NCBI GenBank assembly: GCA_013397695.1
Contig: VYZI01000029.1
Span: forward strand, 1,116,933-1,180,932
Length of the DNA: 64,000 nt
Source of the DNA: Centropus unirufus
Lineage: Eukaryota; Chordata; Aves; Cuculiformes; Centropidae
Reading direction: 5' to 3'
The notes under the pieces are model-generated. The model had not been told where the DNA came from, ran no database searches, and saw nothing but the letters and a program-made list of their open reading frames with translations. Positions 48,107 to 60,195 of the stretch are shown here, piece after piece; positions within the stretch are counted from its first letter, which is position 1, and each line of letters begins with the position of its first letter. The position numbers and the translations under genes are program-made.

Positions 48107-51100
48107 AAGTGCATCTTATGTGGTAATAAGTAACGTGTATCAGAGTGCTTGCTGTGATTATCTTTTGTTAGCAGGCATAATACTGTTGGAATTAAATTGA
48201 TAAAAGCATTGCCTTTTTTTCTTTTCCTTTTTGCAAAATTGTATTTATGAAGTTATAAAAATCGCAACTTTATAGGCCGGAGTTGAAATTACATTCTATT
48301 AATATTCAGAAAAAATGTCAAATATCGTCAGTCACAGAAGTAAAAACTTACCATATATGATATGGAAAGCATCCAATGTAATTTGATTTCATTAATAAGT
48401 ATTCAAAATCGTGCTGACAGTAGCCATATATATAGCTACATGTATATTAATTCTGAAGTTATCTTTTTTACTTTAAATAGATGGTTTTTTTCCAAAAGGC
48501 TTTGTGTCTTATTGCAGAGAGATGACAGGCTTCTATATCTAGCTGAAGAATATGCTGCATAAAGGAAAGAATGATTTGTAAAGTATACAAAAAATATACC
48601 AATCTCCTATTTTCTGCAGTTTCTAAACCATGGGACATCAGAATCTGGGGAATGAGAAGAGGCTTAATTAAATCAAATTGTGCTGTCTCTAACTTGACCC
48701 CTTGTACGTCTGACCTTGTGGCTGTTTTTGTAGGGAGACAAACTAAAATACCTTCCTCTTATCTGACAGTGTCAGTATCTTTCAGTAAGAGAAGGAGAAG
48801 GCATAGCGCTAGTTATGATTTTAATTCTATTCAAATGTAACATATTTTATTTTCTCAGCAACTTTTAAGGGTTTTTTTTATTAAACGATGACTAGGAGTT
48901 TACTGTCACAAAAAAATCTTATACTCGAGTATGAGGGTAAAATAACTGGAAGATTTGTTTTTTTCTTAACTATTAAATTTGAATTCTAGCCATTTCTAGT
49001 TATTTTCTTGTGCTTGTTGGTGGGTTTTTTTTTCATCCAGGGAAGAAACAACAAGCCTTTCGGTAGCTACTTTACTTTAGTAAATTCCTGTAAGCAGCAG
49101 CAAAGATGAATTCTTTTTGTTTTGCCACTGTTCCAATGTCATCCCACTAAGTTTGTGCTTCTCAGATCTGAAGTAAAATCATGCCTGTATTGTAGCCTGG
49201 GTTTAGTCCTGCTTCCTAATTTGGCCAAAACCCATGTGAAAATGGACTGCATCTACGAGCTACCTGATGATAGAGTTGGCTGTCAGTCCATAGTGAGTGA
49301 CTGAGGCAGGGTGATTCGGCATACAAACAGAAATATCAGGCAAAAAAGAATTCATCACTCCCTCACTTTTTGTATCTAGCTTGGGAGTATCTTGTACTAC
49401 CGCAGGCTCTGGGTGTAGGCTGAGATAATAAAGTATGTATTTAACTTTAGTTTCAGTTGTCATACTGAAATTGTCACTGAAGCATTTTAAATCCGCTTTT
49501 CCAAACACTATGGTCCCAGCTTTGATTTTTTAATGCTTGCTGAAACTGAGAAAGATTACAAATTTAAATGAGTACTTCTGCTGTAATTCATAAATCCTTT
49601 TGTCTGAAAAACAGTTACTTAACATAATATGTATTTTTTTACCTTGTCTGATTCATTATTAGTCTTTCTCATGTTGAGTTCTAAACAGAGAAGATTTTTC
49701 CAAATCTTAGAATCGAAAGAATGTTAAAATAAATGCAAAATTCAAATATATAATTTTTTTTTAATGCAGCATGAAGTATTCTATAACATTAAGGATGACT
49801 ATATAAAGTAGTGTTTTGTTCTGGTTTTGTTTCATTTTTTTCTATAAAGAATCAATCTATTATGAAGTTATCTCTTGAACAGTTTGTGTGTTCAGGTAGT
49901 TTCTTTAACACTTGGAGTGTTCATGTTTTCAGAGCTTTCAATATCTCTGACAATTATACAGCAATAGATGACTGTAATCAAAGAGACAGGAGAATATGGA
50001 GTTACTCTGCCTCTTGGAAATATTGCGAAGTTAAACCTATTAAATATTCTAAGATAGCCACACATTACAATTAGGAGGAACTTGTTCAAACAACTTTTCT
50101 GCTTCTGCAGCTCCTCTTAGGATGTGCTCATGTGAATCCTGCTGCAAGTGCACTAGCACCATTAAGTCACCACCCACATATTGTTGAGGAACATGTGTTC
50201 TGTGCCTCCTTGTGCCCCTGTATTCAGGCAGTGGTAGCAAGAGGTAAAGGAGCCATTAGACTTCTTGATTTTCTCCCTTTCTGCCAAGGCAGTGAGATGG
50301 ATCTCACTTGCTCTCTCTAACCTTCATTTTCACAGTTTTTTTTTCTTATTGAAGAAAGCTTTGTTCACTTCAGTAGGTGTATTTTTTGCATAAACCACAG
50401 ACCCCGGAAGTGCTTCATATACCAAAACCTTTCCACACGGATTTAAAACTTGTGGCTAAAAATGTGGCTATTCAGGCAGCCCATGTGGATGGATTTCATC
50501 TGATTAAATGTATACACGTGGTCTCTATTCAGTTTTCCACTCCTTCGGCATCTGGGGCTATTTGAGAAGGCCATGAGGTCAGATGGGTTGGGCAGACATG
50601 CCAGAGGACTTACTGTGTAGCTATGTTTTTGGAGTAGGAGATGGGTCACCACCTGAAACAGTGCTAATGGCATGTGACATTGACAACAGCATCAGACCTT
50701 CACATCTACTCCTGTCTTACTTAGACTATGGAGATGGAGCAAAGATGTGGGGTGAAAACAGGCACACACATACACGCACACACATTGACTGTTTCGAAGA
50801 TACCTGATTAAAATAGATCAGTGCATTAGGTTCTAAAAGTGCAAGTCCCTCTTTCTATATTATAAAAGATGGCTGAATTGATTCACTCTGGTACAGATAT
50901 CTACTGGATGAAGACAGACACCCAGTGATGTCCAAAGTTATATGAAACTGATCCTACCCATATGTATACTGTTTCTAATGAGTCAAATTGGTCACCATCT
51001 GTAATCCCCCTTCAGAGAGACGGTGCAGTATTGTCCCTTGAGAGGAAGATGGGAAATCAACTATGTCATTGGCCTTGATCACTCTTGCTCTAGGGCCATT

Positions 51101-54100
51101 GAGACAGCAAACACTGCTGGCTATATCTGCTCTGATAGGGAAAGCATGAGCTGCTGGCACCAGTTCCTCCAGCAATTGCAAAGTGAACACCAAATGCCAG
51201 CATTTTTTATTAAACCTGCAAGAAAAGCTGACCAGAGCTAAGGCATAGCTCCAAACCAATGCAGAGAAGAAGATTCCTGCAACTGAAGTGCATCCACTTC
51301 TAACAAAATGAGATTTCTGTAATTTTGGTAATTTGATGTTGTTGACAGTGTAACACTGAAAGTAATCATGAGCTCCCTGGTCTGTCTGCAGGGAGTTTTA
51401 TGTTATCTGTTCAGGCATCAGAACTGAGATTGGAGTGGTGATGCTGTCCTTCAACACTCAAATGTAAAATGTTGCTTTCATTGCATTCATTGCGGTGACT
51501 GTTAGCAAAAGTTGCTCTACAGAGAGAAGTTACATATGAGGCTGTACATTATCCCTATGTATTCAGGTGGCCTTTTGAGCAAACTGCAAATCCCTGATCA
51601 GTGTGACACTGGGCAAGGCAGGTCATTTCTACCAACCTCATATTCCAGTGGCTGGGAGTTTTCTTACATCATCTGACTCAAGATATTTTTTCTGGTGCAA
51701 GCAGATGAAGTTTTGAGATACTATGCCAGATTTAACCTACCATATACTTAGAGTGATACCCGTTACAGAAAAAAAGACCATAAATCTGCAGAATAATCTT
51801 TCTTGATAACAATATTGGGTTTGGGAGCAATCTGGGATCGATTTATTTTAACCTTTTACTAGAAAAAGGAAATATATTCGTCAAAAACCATGGGCCTTAA
51901 ATATGACTGCCCTAAATATAAATCCTATTTGTTAGACATATGTTACAATTGCAGCAGTCTTCCAACCATTGCAGTGGCAGTTTTAACTAATGACACAGCA
52001 GCCACCATCTATATAAAATAAGAAAAGATGCTTCCATTTTCTCACTGCATGGAAGCCATTAGTAAAAATGAAAAGTAATAGCAAAGGTTCAAAGTCAGAA
52101 GTAACTAAGAAGACGTCTTAAACAAGCAGTTGGCGACTAACCGTGAACTGCCATGCATGTAACTACTTCGTGTCCAATGGTTGGAATTTCACTTTACAAG
52201 GACTGTTCAAGAGTGAAGTCCATCTTGAATTAGACAACATGGGGTGGAATACCTTGAATTCTGTTTCCATGTGCTACTGTCTCAAAACACTGCCAGCTGT
52301 CAAAACCTACTTCCCAGGACCCAGGTTGCAGCATTTGTGTAGAGTGACAGTTGAATGCCACAGGGCAGAGTCTTCCTCTCTCTTCAAGGATGATGCACTG
52401 TTGAGCATCTAGGCACCACTGGGCTGTGTTTAATGCCCATGCATTTCACTTCCCATTCATAAGCTATGCGAGTAAGCATGCTCCATCATCTTGAGTCAGT
52501 ATCTTTCCATCTTGATCACCACGTCCTAATAAGGAAACTGCTTTTAACTTATTTTCTAGGGAACAGCTGTATTTATCCTCTGAAGATTTTTTCAGTGTCT
52601 CATCAATCTGCAGTGCAAATATCCAATTTGTTTCCAACTTCTAGTCTTCCCTCTTTCTTATTTTATTACTTGCTCTTGTGCAGAAAGACTGCTTTGATCA
52701 CTGCAGCCTACTTCAGTACTATTTGTGCTGCTAAGACATGATGATGGAAAACTTCCTGGGTTGCTACAAAGAAGGCATCAAAGCTAAGAAGAAAGTGGAA
52801 GGGATATTTACTGCAACACAGGAAAAGTCACAGCCCATGCTAAATAAAATTAGCTAGGAAAATGCTGTGGAGATAGCAGCACCTGCAGAGGAATATGTAG
52901 TATGAAGTTTAGGACCCAGTTGCTAAATCACAAGACAGAGAGCAATCTGATATGCTTTCCTGATAGCTCCCACTGTGACTTTTACATAGAGTCTTGTTAA
53001 AATTTGAATATATTATGCACTGTTTTCTTTCTGTTTTCATTTCTTTCATTTTTTTCACTTTAAATGTAACTCCAGTTTGTGAGACGAGATCTATTAATTC
53101 ATAAATCCATAAAAAATGTTCCAGTTTTTAGAAACTTACTTTTTATCCCTCCTGAAGTTAATCTGTGAACAAATGGAAGCTTAGAAGGTGATAACACTAA
53201 AACTTGTCATTGAATTTGTCTGTTTCAGACAAATGTTATAAAATCTCAGCTTTGGCATAAATAAGATTTCACATAATACCTTGTCATCTGTGTTTTCAAT
53301 TTATAAAGCTAATAAGCATTCTTAGAACATTTGTTTTGCTGAGATAGCTCGATTAAGATATCTAGTAATTATTCAGTAACTTGTATCAGTTGGTATCTAA
53401 AGAAAATTAATTCAAATAAGGGTTCCATGTTTTGGTTATTATTTATAACTTGAACTTGATTGTAAGACCTTTGTTTCATATTACATTGCCGCAGAATCCT
53501 TGTATCCAGGAAACTGTAGTGGTGGCAAGAAATACTATTACTGAGAGTGTGTGCCAAATCGAGATATCTTTAGGGGGCTAATATGTCAAAAAACAGCTTT
53601 GTCTGTTTGCTTCCCTTCCACAGTGAAATAATACTCTTTCAGCCAAACTGATAAATACAAGCAAGGCAAAATTTGCATGTTTCCAACATACAAACCACTG
53701 TAGTACATTTGTTACCTTGCAATAGTTTTGCATGGTTTGGATTTAGAACATATAGGTTGAGAAGTATTTATAGCATTGTCTTGACATGCTATGAGAAATA
53801 TAATCCTCATTATCATCTGCAAGGTATCAATAAGAGATAAAGCCCCCTGGAAATCGAGGTTCAACAGGATATTAAAAGTTTGAGAGCATTTTAATTAGGT
53901 TCATGGAGAAAGGTGGTGACACATAAATCTGTATAAAATAACATAGCTGAAAGTTTTTATGGCAATGGCAGCACAATTGTAAGAGGCAGCTGTTAAGAAT
54001 GTCTGCCAAGCACATTGCAGTTTAAGGAGTAAAACGTTGCTAAAGCAGGTTGCACATTGATCAGTTAAGTTACTATTAATATTTCTTCTTCATCCGAGCA

Positions 54101-54769
54101 ATAAAAAAATCCCAAACAAAGTAGAAATAAATCTGATTCTGCAGAGAAATTTTTAAACACCCTGGAGCAAAACACTTTATTTACAGACAATTCTAGTAAC
54201 ACTGCTTATTATTAAGTCTGCCTAGGTTCCTCTCCTTTTTGGTTATTTCTGTTGTGCAGCTTTGGCTCATATTTTCAATGCTAGATGATTGTGTCAGGTT
54301 TATTTTTTAAATATTTTGACAATAAAGGGCTCAACTTTCTAAGTGTCATGAGGGGAAAAGAGAGTTTTTTGGTACTCATGCAAAAAAACCTTTTTCATTA
54401 GAGAGCCTAGACACCTTTGTGTTATAGACACAACTTTGATATTTAGTAGTGTGGGGAGGCTGTCATATCAGGTTTATTTTTGTTTGATTTTCCCTGAAAA
54501 CAAATTCCTGAAGCATCACACTATTCACAGTGGAAATTTGTTTGCCTTCGATAACTGGATTATATTAGATTTAGTCTCCTAAAAATGCATCTTTGTCCTC
54601 TCTTAGTGATTATATATTGACTAGATTGTAAAGCATTCTCTGGTAAAACCTGTGAGGTTGCTTCATTGGATAGCTGCATGGCTTTTGATCTTTTGATTGG
54701 AACTTTCTCTGCAACTATTACTGTGGGCTTAGGTAAGTTACTGAGACACGGGAAATACAGAGGAATGTA

Positions 54770-55795
54770 AATTTGAAGGGGTCTCTGGAGGTTATCTGGT
54801 CAACATCCTGCTTAAAGAAGGGCTAACTTCAAAGTCGAATCTGGTTGCACAGGCTCTTATCCTGTTGAGTTTTGTAGATATCGAGGAATGGAGAATTTGC
54901 ATCCATGCAGGATAATCTATTACAAGGCTGAACCACCCTTGCTGTGAAAATACTTTTCCTAATGTACAATGATGATATTTGCTCAAAGTTGTATCAGATG
55001 TTTCTTGTCCTTCCACTGCTTGCCTCCAAGAAGAGTCTGGGTCCATCTCTTTTAAAGTCTCCCATTATCTGTTTGAAGACAGCAATAAAAACCTGCCTTA
55101 GCCTTCTCTTCTGAATACTAAACATATTCAGTTCTCTCAGCATTTCTTTATATGTCATTTGTCGCCGTCCCCCCCACATCTTAGTGGCTATCCACTGGAC
55201 TTGGTGCAGTTGGTTGAAGACTGTTTTCAGCTTGTAAGCCCCAATTGGAAGCAGTCTTGCAAATGTCAAGTAGAGGGGAACAAGCTTTGCTCTCAGCCTC
55301 CTGCCTATTTGTATTTGCCCAGGATGTGTTTGGCTGCCAGGGCACACTACTGACTCCCAGTTCACTTATCGACTAAGATCTGGTGGTCATTCTCTGCAGA
55401 GGTGCCTTCCAGCCCCTTCTGTATTTCTCCAAGGAGTTATTCAAGCCCAGGTGAATGGTTTTGCATTTTCCAGTGTTGAACTCCATGAGACTCTGGTTGG
55501 GCCATTTCTTCGGCCTGCTGATGTTCCTCTCATTGGCAGCTTTGCTTCGCAACTTACCAACAATGCTGTGCACCCTCTCCCCCCCTGTTTTGTATCATTC
55601 GTCAACTTACTAGGGGTGGGTTTTGTCCCTTCATCTCTGTTGTTGATGAGATATTCATCTTAACAGCAAGTGCACAGGAATGCTACCAGTACCTGGCCAA
55701 ATTTGTACTGCTGATAAAAGCCCTTTGAGACAAGCAGTCTGGTCATTTTCCACCCCACCTCACGGTTTGTCTGTGCAGCCTATTTGGCTACTACA
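54770..55795 (-). mobile_element. CR1 LINE, about 1 kb, antisense in intron 1
   Basis: This is one of the two longest CR1 copies here. The left edge is the 3' UTR in antisense (GGGGTCTCTGGAGGTTATCT, CTTAAAGAAGGGCTAACTTC). Minus-strand frames follow: LNMFSIQKRRLRQVFIAVFK (near 55070-55130, in a 123-codon frame at 54994-55365) and FNTGKCKTIHLGLNNSLEKY (near 55420-55480), the CR1 ORF2 block after the reverse transcriptase. The right part (to about 55795) is the antisense reverse transcriptase core with heavy decay. It has frameshifts and stops throughout and is not functional. It lies antisense to ESR1 transcription. Confidence 0.87.
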
Positions 55796-56610
55796 CAAGT
55801 CATGAGAAAATGGTGTCTCTTCTGCTCTTAGTATCTTAGTTCTAAACAGTTTGGCAAAAGTCACATCAGTAAGATGCAGTAAAAAAACAGCTTATGGGAT
55901 GGGAAGATAGGACAAGGAGAAAATAATGGTGGAAAATGGAATGGGGACAGTGAAGAAATCTTGTGGGTCTAGTGAAACTTTGAATTTCTGGTAGACAGAA
56001 CATGGATGAAGAAAAGAGGGAGTGATCTAGTAGGAGAACGTATATATTGTATATAGACCTGGAAGAGTTTCAGGTGGACTGGAAAAGTAAAGTTGAAGGA
56101 GAAATTGCAGAAGAAGACTGAGCTGGAGACAGAGTGGAATTTAAAAGGTAATCAGGGCCTGAGATTTGGACTATGGACAGGCCCTAGAAATAGGACTGAA
56201 ACAGAGCAAGTGCATGTTGCAGCGCATGGGGAAATAAAAAGGATGACTGGGAGAAACGGGGAATATGGAGCTGGATTATACATAAAAATCTCCCTCCCAA
56301 CAAATATATGCAGCTCTTGAATTTTATTCCTGTAGATTACAGATTTATCCAGAAGGTAATGGATTAGTCCAACTGTTGGTTCGTTCAGTAGCCCAAGTGG
56401 CAGGTGTGGGTGCTGTAGATATGAGTTTCCGTCTTTCCTGAAACAACAACTGCCACTCAGAAGGACTCAGTGAGATCCTGGTTTGGGTGTTGATTGTTTC
56501 ATTTCTGTATTTCTCATGCTCATAGAGAAAATATAGTAAACTTACATCAGTAGGATTGTAACATGATCCTTACCAAAGCTGAAGAATGTGAGAACTAAAT
56601 TTGTATGCAT
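55796..56610. other. Intron sequence without recognised features
   Basis: Purine-rich stretch (many GGAGA/AAGG runs at 55890-56290). A 75-codon frame at 56093-56320 is purine-driven low-complexity coding without family resemblance. Confidence 0.45.
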
Positions 56611-56620
56611 ATCTCTTTTT

Positions 56621-56642
56621 CTCTCTCTCTCTCTCTCTCTCT
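56621..56642. repeat. (CT)11 microsatellite
   Basis: Eleven CT units follow a T-rich lead. It sits 50 bases before the candidate splice acceptor at 56692 and could strengthen it as a pyrimidine tract, though it is farther than usual. Confidence 0.95.
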
Positions 56643-56692
56643 GCCTAATGTCCTAACATGTGAAGTGAAGATACTACTGCTTTACCACACAG

Positions 56693-56863
56693 GATCCCTA
56701 TGAATAAACAGTCTTTGGTGCCTGTGAAGTGCCCAACTATCACAATGAAGAGTGCTTTTGAAAATCACATGTGGAAAATCGACAACACTTTCAGAGCAGA
56801 CTTGAATAAGAAAGAAGACGTGAGGCTACATATAAGCAAGGGTGAAAACATCCAAAATATTGA
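56693..56863 (+). other. Candidate 171-base in-frame cassette exon of ESR1
   Basis: Upstream are a branch-point-like TCCTAAC at 56651-56657 and an acceptor TTTACCACACAG ending at 56692. Downstream is a strong donor GTAAGT at 56864. The length is 171 (three times 57). Exon 1 of ESR1 ends after the second base of a codon. Continuing that phase, the segment is open for 56 codons (starting IPMNKQSLV, ending ENIQNI), while both other forward frames hit stops within 15 bases. It also ends after two bases of a codon, the phase ESR1 exon 2 needs. The peptide is hydrophilic and lysine-rich, and I do not recognise it. Without splicing the frame ends at TAA, just after the donor. Chance, or an unrelated short gene (ATG at 56700), remains possible. 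Confidence 0.3.
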
Positions 56864-59800
56864 GTAAGTGCTGAGTCAGTTAATATGATTTTGGAAACTA
56901 ACACTGATATTACTAAACACGGTATCTGAAATAACAAAAATGGTTAGGCTTGTTAAACATAACTACTCACCATTTTTCTAGGAAAAAGTAAGCATATTTC
57001 TACTTCACTCCTTATATGGATTTGCATGTTCAGCTACCTTGCCTTTATTTATTTCATAGGTAGATGAGGGTTGACTTCACAGAAGCAAGGAGTTAATGCA
57101 CCAGAATTTCATATTCTCTAATTTGCATGGACTCTGAGATATGACCCTCAGTTCATTGTGTTCCTTACTTAAGATGAACGATTTTGCTAGTATCATTTCA
57201 ACAAGGTACTGGAGATCTTACTCTTCAGAGGGAGAGATGTATTACAGTATAAAAAGCAGTACATAAGCAAAAATAGCTAAATGCTGTCTGTGGTCCTTTT
57301 TTTTTAAAAAAAAAGCATTTAAGAAAATTATCTAGGCCAACACTGGCTTTTCAAGAACATTGAAAAGTCACTGTATGGATAGCACCAACTTCTTTATTAT
57401 TTATTAAATTACAGCATTAGATATTAATAGTTTCAAGCTGTTTTCATGTATGACCCATTTTATGACTCACACATGCCTTATTTCCTCTCTGATTTCCTTT
57501 ATTGTAAACAAATGTGGATCCATCTGGAAATGGCAACCTGAAAGCTGCATTACCTAAGAGACAGACTCCGCTTCTGCATTGTACCTCCAGGTTGTTCCAG
57601 AACTAAACCCCAGAAAGAAAGCGGAGCGAAATGAATTGTCTTGTTTGTTACAGGGGAGAGATGGTAATAAATAAATAAGAACAGGTCTCCAGCAACTCTG
57701 CTTCTGATGAAAGCCATGTTCAAATCACATAGCAGGCTAAAATGAATGGAGACAGGCGATGGCCTCTCCAGGGTAGACCTGATACCAGTTTGCTTGGAGA
57801 AAGCCTTGTTGTCCCAGAGAAATTCCTCAGTTCTATGCCTGCCAACTATTTGTTCATTTGTTGATGACATCAACAGGCAAATTTTAGAAAATAAGGTCAA
57901 AGTCTGTGTCCTGTGGCCAGCTCTGAATTCCAGATTAAAAACCAGAGCTTTCTAAAGTACATCAAATAGAAATAAAGAAATATGGGTCTAAATGAAAGGG
58001 AGTAAAGTATTTCAGTGCTTAATAAATCTGAAATCACTAATTTACCATAATTCTCTGTTGTCTCGGCATAACCAAGGTTTTATGTACTGCATACTGTAAA
58101 TCCTTCCATGGGAGTCACTTCAGAAATGTTTAGAACAGGTATTTCTGCAACACAGAAATGAATGGAGTGTGCTGACCAGGTTTTTTGCTTGTGTAAGTCT
58201 CTATGCTAAAATTGTCATGGTGAACAACTAATTGAAGAAATCCTTTTATTCCTTAGAGTCTCCTTTTGGTACTGCCAACATTCTCAATGTGTTTTCTTTG
58301 CATGTTTAGTCATCAAATGTTCTGACAATGTAAGCTGTTTCTACCTTTAGACATGTGCACAGCTTCTGTAAAGAAGGAACAAGTCTAATACAAGATGCTA
58401 TAGGAAAAAAAAATGCTTCCAGTCAGAGGTGTTGAAATATGTTTGAAACTCAGTACAGATTCAAATACACCGAGAATCTGAAATTAATCCTCATATTAAG
58501 TTAGATGAAGTCTAATAGTGAACTGAATTAACATCCCACTAGAGAAGAATAACTTCTATTGAATATGATTTTGCATAGATCTAATCTATAAGCCCATTTC
58601 AACTGTATTTTCTGACTTAATGATTTGTAATGAGGAGAACATACTGTATCCATGACAATCTATGATTCATAAATTTAGCAACTCTACCTTATTACATCCT
58701 TGTAGGTACTATAGAGTGTTTTTGAGGCAAATTTAAAGGAGAAATAAAATATTGCATTAGGAATCTTGCTGCTAATCTTGAAGTTATGTTTTTTTTTCTA
58801 AAATAATCAAAATAACTGCTTAAGAAAAAATGTGAGCCAGTTCAATTTCTTGTCTGAGAATATGCCCTCTTGCTTTTTGCATCTGTGCATCTGTATCATA
58901 TACATCAAGGGGATTTGCTGAATTCCTTCTGACAAGTTAAGAAAAATGCCTTCTGTCTCCCTAAATCAAAAACAGAACCCAAACCATTTGTTACATGGTA
59001 CTTAGATTATGAATTGAATCATCAAATCAAACACTTGCAGGTACCTCTTGTAAATTGAGTTGATGGCATGTTGTGTTCAGTTGATTTTTGTGGGCCTGCA
59101 GAGTTGTATCAGGGATGAGATGCTGTTTATCTCTCTTTTCCTCTTCCATTCCCTCATCTCCTGACTCACTAGCAAGTGCGGCAGCAAGCCTTCTCTTGTG
59201 CAGCACGATGCAGTTGCGTACTTAACTTTTCAGGGCCTGCTGCTGTGTGTGGGATGTGTGCTTCAGATTGTGGAGCTGGAGGGGAGCTTGGCTCTTGGGT
59301 AGGAATGCAAAGGGTTCTCCACATTTAATGAGCAAGTGAAAATAGGAATCAAGTCTGTCTCATGTAGCAGTCCTCAATGGGTTTTGTGGAGCAGTGCCAC
59401 TTAACTTTACATTTACATATACTTTCCAAGATAATCTGATTGAAAGCAATTTTTGATTCTGTAGATGGCAACAGATTGGCAATTATTGGAATTATTAGTA
59501 TGGCAATCTGTAAATCTATACAAATGTGTATATGAAATCTAATGGCTACTATTTCAAGCTGGATATCTAACACTAAATACTTGAATCAAAAAATAGGCAC
59601 CTGAGATGGTAGATGGGGCCATATGAAGAAAAACGGTACAATTTTAAAACTGTTATTGATGTTTCAAAATATTTTTGCTGTGTTTAGAACAAATTTAACA
59701 CCCAGACATAAATAATAGAACAGAGGTTTCTGGTCAATAATAAAAGAATTGAGCCGTCTTTAAAATTGCGTTTGGCATACTTTTGAATACACAGAATATT

Positions 59801-60009
59801 TGAAAATCAAGCATCAGTTTTGGTCATATTTAATACCATATTAAGCCGAGACGAAGAACCTGTTCTTATGTCCTAACCTGCTACTCATTTGGATCGTATT
59901 CTGGAAGATTAACGTCTGAAATAACATTGGAAAATTTTGGGAACATTTTTCTGCAAGGAAATGCAAAATGTTAGGTTGTTTTGAAGAAAAGAGAGTCATA
60001 GCTGCTGGC

Positions 60010-60195
60010 TACTGCTCAGTCCTAACACCATTAGGAGCCGAGGGGATTTGATGAGATCCTGCCGTCCTTCCCAGAGCAGAGGTGAGGAGTGATGTCCCGC
60101 AGTTAGCTGCCAGCCTCAGCTTCTCCGAACTGCTGCTTTCCTGTTGAGGCTTGGGCTGGACCGTACTGGGTTAACAGGTTTGCCGTGCAACATCC
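60010..60195. promoter_or_regulatory. GC-richer, CpG-bearing block in intron 1
   Basis: Six CpG dinucleotides fall within about 150 bases (60039-60184), with clearly higher GC than the surrounding intron, where CpG is rare. No ORF or repeat match is evident. It could be a regulatory element or an unrecognised repeat. Function is not shown. Confidence 0.25.

Noticed and set aside
52740..52857. Short lysine-rich frame starting MMENFLGCYKEG
   Set aside because: Only 38 codons, with no flanking splice signals of note and no recognisable family.
54994..55365. 123-codon minus-strand open frame
   Set aside because: It is part of a decayed CR1 ORF2, not a host gene. It is reported under the mobile element.
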